From the NCBI GenBank assembly GCA_973895155.1, contig OZ316893.1:6696001-6760000 (forward strand): a stretch of DNA of 64,000 nt, in the 5' to 3' direction. Under the pieces are notes generated by a model, which was given only the letters and a program-made list of their open reading frames with translations, did not search any database and was not told where the DNA came from. Made by a program: the position numbers and the translations under genes. Below, piece by piece: positions 58,203-64,000 of this stretch. Source of the stretch: Marsupella aquatica (taxonomy: Eukaryota; Marchantiophyta). Numbering within the stretch: position 1 is the first letter of the stretch; each line of letters begins with the position of its first letter.

Positions 58203-61073
58203 ATGTCAGCAGAGGAGCCAAGTCGTAGCAGCTCATCACCACCGACACCCAGGTACCACTTGCGGAGTGATCCACGACCGTTGGTGCCAATTTCATTGGA
58301 GTCTCAACAATTTCAACGATGTCAGCAGACAACAGCAGCACCCACACCACGCAATCCTTCTGCTACATTTGGCGGTCGCTTCACCACTACCCCGAAGCCT
58401 GCTATCGCTTCTCTGCCCTTTACTCCTTTTGCATCACTGATTGTTCCAGCTTCACCAACATACAGCATGGATGCCAGTCACTCATTTGGCCGCATTGAGC
58501 GCTTCAATGGGCGGCCAGGCATTGTTTCTTTGCGTGAGTTCAAATCCACTTTCTACACTGTCGTTTACAAATTGGAGTTGAAGTATGGCAGCAACTTCAC
58601 AAATGCTTTTGCATTTAAGCAGCTAGCCAGGTATGTGCACCACGAGGCTTTGGATGTGTATGAGCATCATTCTCAACGACTGCTTGCTGTCACACAATTG
58701 CCTAACCCTGCCTATGCCACTGCAATTGCGGCTGCCTCACAACTGGCATTACATAATGCCATTGCAGCCCATGTTGCTGCTCCTACCACTTCCCCTCCTA
58801 CTCCAGTTCCCACCACTGCACCAGTTACTCTCACTGTCTTGGCACAGGCTACATCAGGCATTTCTCCCACCATTGATTTCCCTGCCTTTGCTGATCCAGT
58901 GGCTGAGTTTTTCCAGGTTCTTGAATTGGAATTCCCAATCAAGAGTGCTGACAAAATCATGCAGTTGGCCACCTTTGTGAGGCAGCGCGATGAAACATTG
59001 AAGATGCTGTATCACCGGCTTCTCAAGCTGAAGGAAGACACCCAGAGCATCACTGACCTAGAAGCTGCTCATCGCTATCTTCGCGCATTGGAGGGCACAC
59101 CAGCTCTCCATTCGCAAGTGTTGCAGCAAGTATTCTTAGAGTTTGGAGATAGCTACACCCTGCTCAATGTCTATGACACTGCTGAGAAACTTGAGTTGGC
59201 CCATGCACATTATGAGGCCAGTATTGCGCGTCCACCGCGATCCAGGTACCAGGCTGCTGCCCCTACACTGACCACCCCTTCCCGTGTGCCACAGTATGGT
59301 TCCAAGACCAAGCCAGCACATGCTGCTTTCATGTTGCCATCTTGCAACTACTATGGTAACCCTTATCACAAGGCTAATGAATGTGATATTGTTGTTGAGG
59401 ACCTGTCTTGTGATTTTTGCGGGAAAGTGGGCCACTTGGAGGCAGTTTGTTTTGCCAAATTCCCCGAGAGGAAGCAGCTACGACAGCAGGCCACTCATCC
59501 TGCTCCTGTTTCCACTCCCCCACCAGCTAGGAGGGCTCCTACTGCATCAACTGCTCCTCCTTCCAGTGGCAAAGCATCTAGTGCCAACAAACCGCCCAAG
59601 CAGCAACAGAAGCAACCAGCTCAGAAGGAGGCTCACCACGCACAGGCAACTCAACTCCAGTCTCTGACTCATGAGTTTGAGTCCCTACGTGCCCAACTTG
59701 CCAACATCAAAGGCAAGTCAACTGCCTCTACTGGTCCTTCTCAACCGGCTGGTCACGTGCAACCCATCCCTGGCCCAGACACCATTGACAGTTCAGCACC
59801 TCTACCCCGCTCTTTCTATGGCTTGCCATTTGATGCTCATATGGGTGAGTGTGTGCTGTCCTCTGCTCCACAGCCTGGCCTTACAGCAGAATTTTCAGAT
59901 TCATTCTACCCTTCTTATTTTGCTTACCAGCAGGCTAGTGCTGCCTCCCATATTGCTCCCACACGCTGCATTGTACAGGCTGATGGTCTTGATGCTGGTC
60001 CTATGACTAGAGCCAGGGGAGCTCGGGCTATCATGCCCCAATCTTTTCAGCCACTCACACTTGCTGAAGAGCGCACCTTGTTGGCGAGGGGGGAGGGAGC
60101 TGCAGCTACATCCATTCCACCACCAGGTGCTGCTGACATTTCACAGGGAGTTGTTTCTCCTGAGCTGCTTGAGCATTTCACCTCCGGTATGGCACAAAGG
60201 ATTCTTACAACTCCACTTTTCAGTTGCCATGATTTACAGCTGGATGCTAGAGCTGTCATCAGAGCGCTAGAGGGTTCACTGCATTCTTCATCAGCCCCTG
60301 TGACACCAGTTTTGGAGGTCCAATCTCATGTACATAGTGGACCTTCTTCTTCTCCATTACATGTTTCCACTGGTTTGGCTGCCCCAGTACCGATTGCTGC
60401 TGATTGTGTGACCAGAGCTACACTTGATTCTGGTCATGCTGCTCCATCTTTCCTGGCTATGTTGTTGAGTGGAAAGACCGTGGATACTAACTCCCTTCAC
60501 AAGGTACCTCATCATTTGCCGAGAGTGGTGCCTAGTGATAGGACTTCAGTTTCCACCACCATTGCCATTGTTGACAACAGGAATTCAGTGGTCAAGTTGG
60601 AGGGTCACACTCCTCAGGTGGTCATGCTAGACACAGGTGCTCAACCAGTGATATTGGGCATTCAGTTTGCCAAGAAGATGGGATTGTTGACTGATCATTT
60701 ACAGTAATCCAGGTGGCACATTCAGACTGCTAGTGGCACTGTGGAGGATGTGCTGGGTGAGAGTTCTACTTTACTCACTCTCACTTTTAATGGAGGTACA
60801 GATCAGGAATTGCATTTCCCAGTCAGATGTTTGGTTACCAATGCCACTACGTATGATGTGCTCATTGGCCAGGAGGCTTTGTTCCCACCAGGTTTTACCA
60901 TTGACAATTGGCATGAGCATGCATACTACAGAGTTTATTGGCATACGGATGGCTCACACTTGGGCTACATTCCACTTGATTTGCATGGTGCCCATACACC
61001 TATGGCTCACCACTGTGTGTTGAAAGCAGTGCACACAGCTACCTATGTCAACTACCCATTGCAGGATTGGATT
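58203..61073 (+). pseudogene. Retroelement gag and retropepsin, cut by a CACTA insertion
   Basis: Start ATG 58203 (MSAEEPSRSSSS); the frame before it belongs to the antisense of pol. Gag-like core about residues 230-350 (VAEFFQVLELEFPIKSADK, FVRQRDETLKMLYHRL). Two zinc knuckles follow: the first (380-393) has Tyr in place of its second Cys, and the second (403-416, CDFCGKVGHLEAVC) is a perfect CX2CX4HX4C. The retropepsin active site LDTGAQP is near residue 810. The frame meets TAA at 60705 inside the protease, then continues in the same frame (WHIQTASGTVEDVLG, then YDVLIGQEALFPPG) to 61073, where a CACTA terminus interrupts it. RT would lie beyond the right edge. The gag-protease fusion suggests Ty3/gypsy, but the clade is unsure. 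Confidence 0.8.
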
Positions 61074-61124
61074 CACTAGAAGAATCCGAGGTGAACTGAG
61101 ACCGCAATATATGACTCATTTTGG

Positions 61125-61395
61125 CTCATGTGACTTCATTGTGACTCAACGTGACTTGACCCACGCTGTGACCCTTGGAGTTGCAAAAGTTGAGACCAAA
61201 AAATGGAAGTCACTATTGATACTGGGCTTTGCAACTTGCTTGATACCCATTTGTGACTGATCTGTGACTTTATTGTGGAGTCTAGCCTTGTTTCGACGTG
61301 ACTACAATATGACTTCAGCGAGTCACATCGTAAGTCACATACATGACTTACCCGCATTCAACAATGACTAGCGTGTGACTATTTAGTGTCACAGG
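61125..61395. repeat. CACTA subterminal GTGACT/AGTCAC repeats
   Basis: Within 270 bp I count about eight GTGACT-type and three or more AGTCAC motifs in both orientations (for example 61129, 61141, 61151, 61253, 61263, 61298, 61321, 61333, 61374). CACTA elements carry such clusters as binding sites for the accessory protein. Confidence 0.7.
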
Positions 61396-61928
61396 AGAGA
61401 CCAATGGAGACCCTGGCCCACGTCACACAACAGAACCATTTGGGACTCTATATACTCATGTTTATAACTAATAAGGTTCACATGCAAGTTATAACCATGA
61501 CTAATGAACATAGAGGGACAGTTCATAAGGAGAGAGAGCACTCGACATTACAATACATAGAAACCTGATGTTCTAACTTTAGAAATATAACACATTGAAT
61601 ACAAGAAATGAACATAGCATGAATGACATCCACATGAAACAAAGCATCATATAAGCAGATCCTACATAAAACATTCATAAGAATTAAACACAATCACAAT
61701 CTTGCTAAAAAATGAAGATCATTTGAATTCCAATGGAATAGTTTACAATGTGATCAATGTAATTTAGACAAAACAGGAACTCATAATTGATGACTGTAGG
61801 ATGAGATAACTGAAAGCACATGCATGATACTATGAATCTCCAAGAGGACATGATTCTTGTACTGCTTCTTGACATCTAAAATCTACATAACATGACTCAC
61901 ACTACAAACAAATAATGGCATGACATTG

Positions 61929-64000
61929 TTATGGATCCTCTATGAACTTGCTTGGCCATAATACCAAAGAACCTGCAGCATCTCTAAGTGTCTTTTGAGG
62001 AGGATCATCATTTGTGTTTGGAATGGGAAGGACAGCTTTAGGTTTCACTAGTAATGTGACTAACACTACTGAATAACCTGGGGGAATCCTCTTGCCATGG
62101 AACGTTGTGGAACCAACCTGCACTCTGGCAAATCCTACTCGTGTTCCACTCTCATCAACAGCTAACAAGCCACTTTGTCCCTCAGCATTAGGTGCTTTCC
62201 CCACTTCCACCTTAGATCTTTTTGCCAGCACTGTTCTTGGAGGTTTGTATGAAACCTTTGACGTGGCTCTGCTCCCACCAGCAGACTTGCTTCATGTGCG
62301 CATGCTTTCTCTCTTCACAGTAGTGAAGCTAGGCTCAGTAGGTTCCTCTGTTAGGACTGTCACAGTAGCAGGTTCATCACCTGGGAGTGTCATACCAACT
62401 AACTCTTTGGTTGGATTTATCTCAACAAGAGGCACACTTGTCATTGAGAATGATACATTCTGCAAATCATTTATCTCTGCAATGGAGTCAAGATCTACAT
62501 AGCATGAATCTGGCTCAATGGTATCATTGTCATGCTTGCTGATATCCTCATTTGCCCCAACATTGATATCATCCACTCCCTTGCCAATGTCATCCTCATC
62601 CAAACATGGTTGACTGCCCTCTGTCAAACAAGTTGCTTGTACAGACTGCAACTTTGTTGCCTCTAAATTACAGCGAGTATTTGCCAGGTTCTCATACTTC
62701 TTCTCTGTAGCACCTGTCTTATTCTCTATGGACACAACAACCACAATATATGTTACTGAAAATAACACATTCAACAAACAATGTCAATTCAAACTATACA
62801 TTTAATAATCATATCCCACATAGTTGTAAAGGCCTTACCTTCAAGCCTACATGTCTTTGGCATGCCAGAAGAGTGCATCGACTTTGCCACCTCAAGTGGT
62901 GATGGTGGAACTCCTGCAGAATTAGAATCAATTTTATCTCTCACCGACACAACAGCTTCCATTAATGTCTTGAAGTTCACATGGAACAAGTCAGTCAATG
63001 AATTCAAACGTTCATTGATCTCTGGAAGACATGTTTCGACAGCCTTCAAACAACCACTTATCTCTGTAAGTGAAGATCCACCTCCCTACATGACACAGGG
63101 GTATAGGTTCAATCACTCCATATGAAATGTTGGGCAATATATGCACAATCAATGTTATATACAGTGTACACCTGAAATTCAACACAGGTCATTCAATTAC
63201 CAATCAGAACTCATATAACTTACATGCTTGGAGGATTCAGATGCACCCTCTTGAGCCCGGGTGTTCACAATTTCAGCCCTCAACTCTTCTTTTGAAGGGC
63301 TTTGCCCCAATTGGGCTTTTTGCACATGCATGGCAAACACAAGTTATCGATCAATATTCAGGAACGTACACTAAAAAACAAAGTTTACATGTATGGGTTT
63401 ACACTAAAAAATAGTACATAGTGTAACATAAATTACATAGCTAGGCCATTCATTCTTACCAAACGTTTAGCTGCCGGTGCAGTGCCGGTCCTTCCTGTCA
63501 AATTAGAGTTCTGAACACTCAACCTGGCCTCGGTCATCTGTGAACTCTTCGTTTTTGAAGCATCTGTTACAAAATAAGCTACTAACCTTGCCCACACTTT
63601 ATCATCACAACTGGCTGGTGGAGGCATATCTGGCTTCTCCCCACCTTCCTTCCAAGCCTTATGCATTCTCCACCTCTCTTGCTTGATAATTTTACCTGCT
63701 GTACTCTCTAGGCAACCTATGTCCACGCCATCATCACTGCCCACATAATTCCATTTGGCAACAACATTTTCACATACAGTCTTCCAATCTTTTGGATGTT
63801 GTTTTTTAAAATTAATAACACTCACATCTAACCAACGCAATACTTCAGCTTTCAAATCAGCATGCCATCGGTTCTTGCGAGGACACTCAGCATCCACCCA
63901 TTGTCTCTCATTCAACTTTACGTTCCCTTTCTTTGTCACCTCCCCTCGTGCACTGCTCTCGGTAGTACTGGGCGTTGTATTGGCCACCCCTTCATTCACC
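61929..64000 (-). pseudogene. CACTA accessory transposase (Transposase_24/Transposase_23-like), exons
   Basis: The first exon is read from the right edge to about 63459 (WVDAECPRKNRWHADLKAEV, then NVVAKWNYVGSDDG, ERWRMHKAWKEGG, VWARLVAYF), a Transposase_24-like region ending at a donor TTG|GTAAGA. A middle piece near 63235-63330 reads AQLGQSPSKEELRAEIV. Next is an exon of about 62840-63075 ending GAAG|GTAAGG, a 105-bp intron (62736-62840), and a last exon 61929-62735. The last exon ends in a Transposase_23-like domain (FHGKRIPPGYSVVLVTL, LRDAAGSLVLWPSKFI). One in-frame TGA (62292) breaks the last exon. The exon edges between 63075 and 63459 are not certain. The protein would bind the subterminal repeats; the copy looks disabled. 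Confidence 0.65.

Larger units (their letters stand above)
61074..64000 (-). mobile_element. CACTA (En/Spm) transposon, one end in the window
   Basis: The terminus CACTAGAAGAATCCGAGG begins at 61074 after ATT, the likely 3-bp target. Subterminal repeats follow at 61125-61395. The accessory transposase ORF lies on the minus strand from the right edge to 61929. The other end and the catalytic TPase gene are outside the window. Confidence 0.75.

Overview
The window reads as nuclear DNA of a land plant. It holds intron-containing genes with plant-specific families (a DUF688-type protein and a family-1 UDP-glycosyltransferase) and plant telo-boxes (TAGGGTTT) upstream of housekeeping genes. It also carries a dense load of Ty1/copia, Ty3/gypsy, Helitron, CACTA and MITE sequence. 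The species cannot be named from this sequence. A seed-free plant (bryophyte or lycophyte) is a guess only. No rRNA gene, tRNA gene or CRISPR array was recognised.

Layout. 1-2235 (minus): an open Ty1/copia gag-pol frame with its 5' LTR, running off the left edge. It sits just downstream of the splice donor of a UDP-glycosyltransferase first exon (2254-2673, minus), so the retroelement lies in that gene's intron in the sense orientation. 3912-9415: three Helitron-derived pieces sharing a 3' end and a 19-bp minisatellite. One keeps the C-terminus of the Helitron helicase, and one (8306-9415) is a complete non-autonomous element between A and T. 10-13 kb and 16-18 kb: dispersed and tandem repeats. 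14569-15839: a three-exon DPB4/POLE3-like histone-fold gene. 18.7-19.4 kb: a MITE nested inside another MITE. 19968-20531: a single-exon NIP7 gene. 20.5-31 kb: gene-poor, with more MITEs and tandem repeats. 31.6-36.4 kb: a DUF688-type gene with a long leader and a large first coding exon. 36.4-46.9 kb: gene-poor. 46.9-49.4 kb: GC-richer, repeat-like sequence with no gene called.

49.7-64 kb is a retroelement/transposon block. On the minus strand a Ty3/gypsy element (RT end, RNase H, integrase) is followed 3' by an extra long ORF (PMD/'gypsy type transposon'-like region, then coiled coil) and about 0.86-kb LTR-like repeats. Part of that extra ORF and the repeat are present twice. A second retroelement on the plus strand (gag plus retropepsin, 58203-61073) abuts it head to head. 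That one is cut at 61074 by a CACTA (En/Spm) element whose accessory transposase ORF lies on the minus strand and runs off the right edge.

NIP7 (60S ribosome assembly) and the DPB4-like subunit (replication or chromatin) are both growth-linked and both have telo-boxes upstream. The remaining content is mostly mobile DNA in varied states of decay: the copia frame is open for 541 codons, while the gypsy-type and CACTA frames carry scattered in-frame stops.
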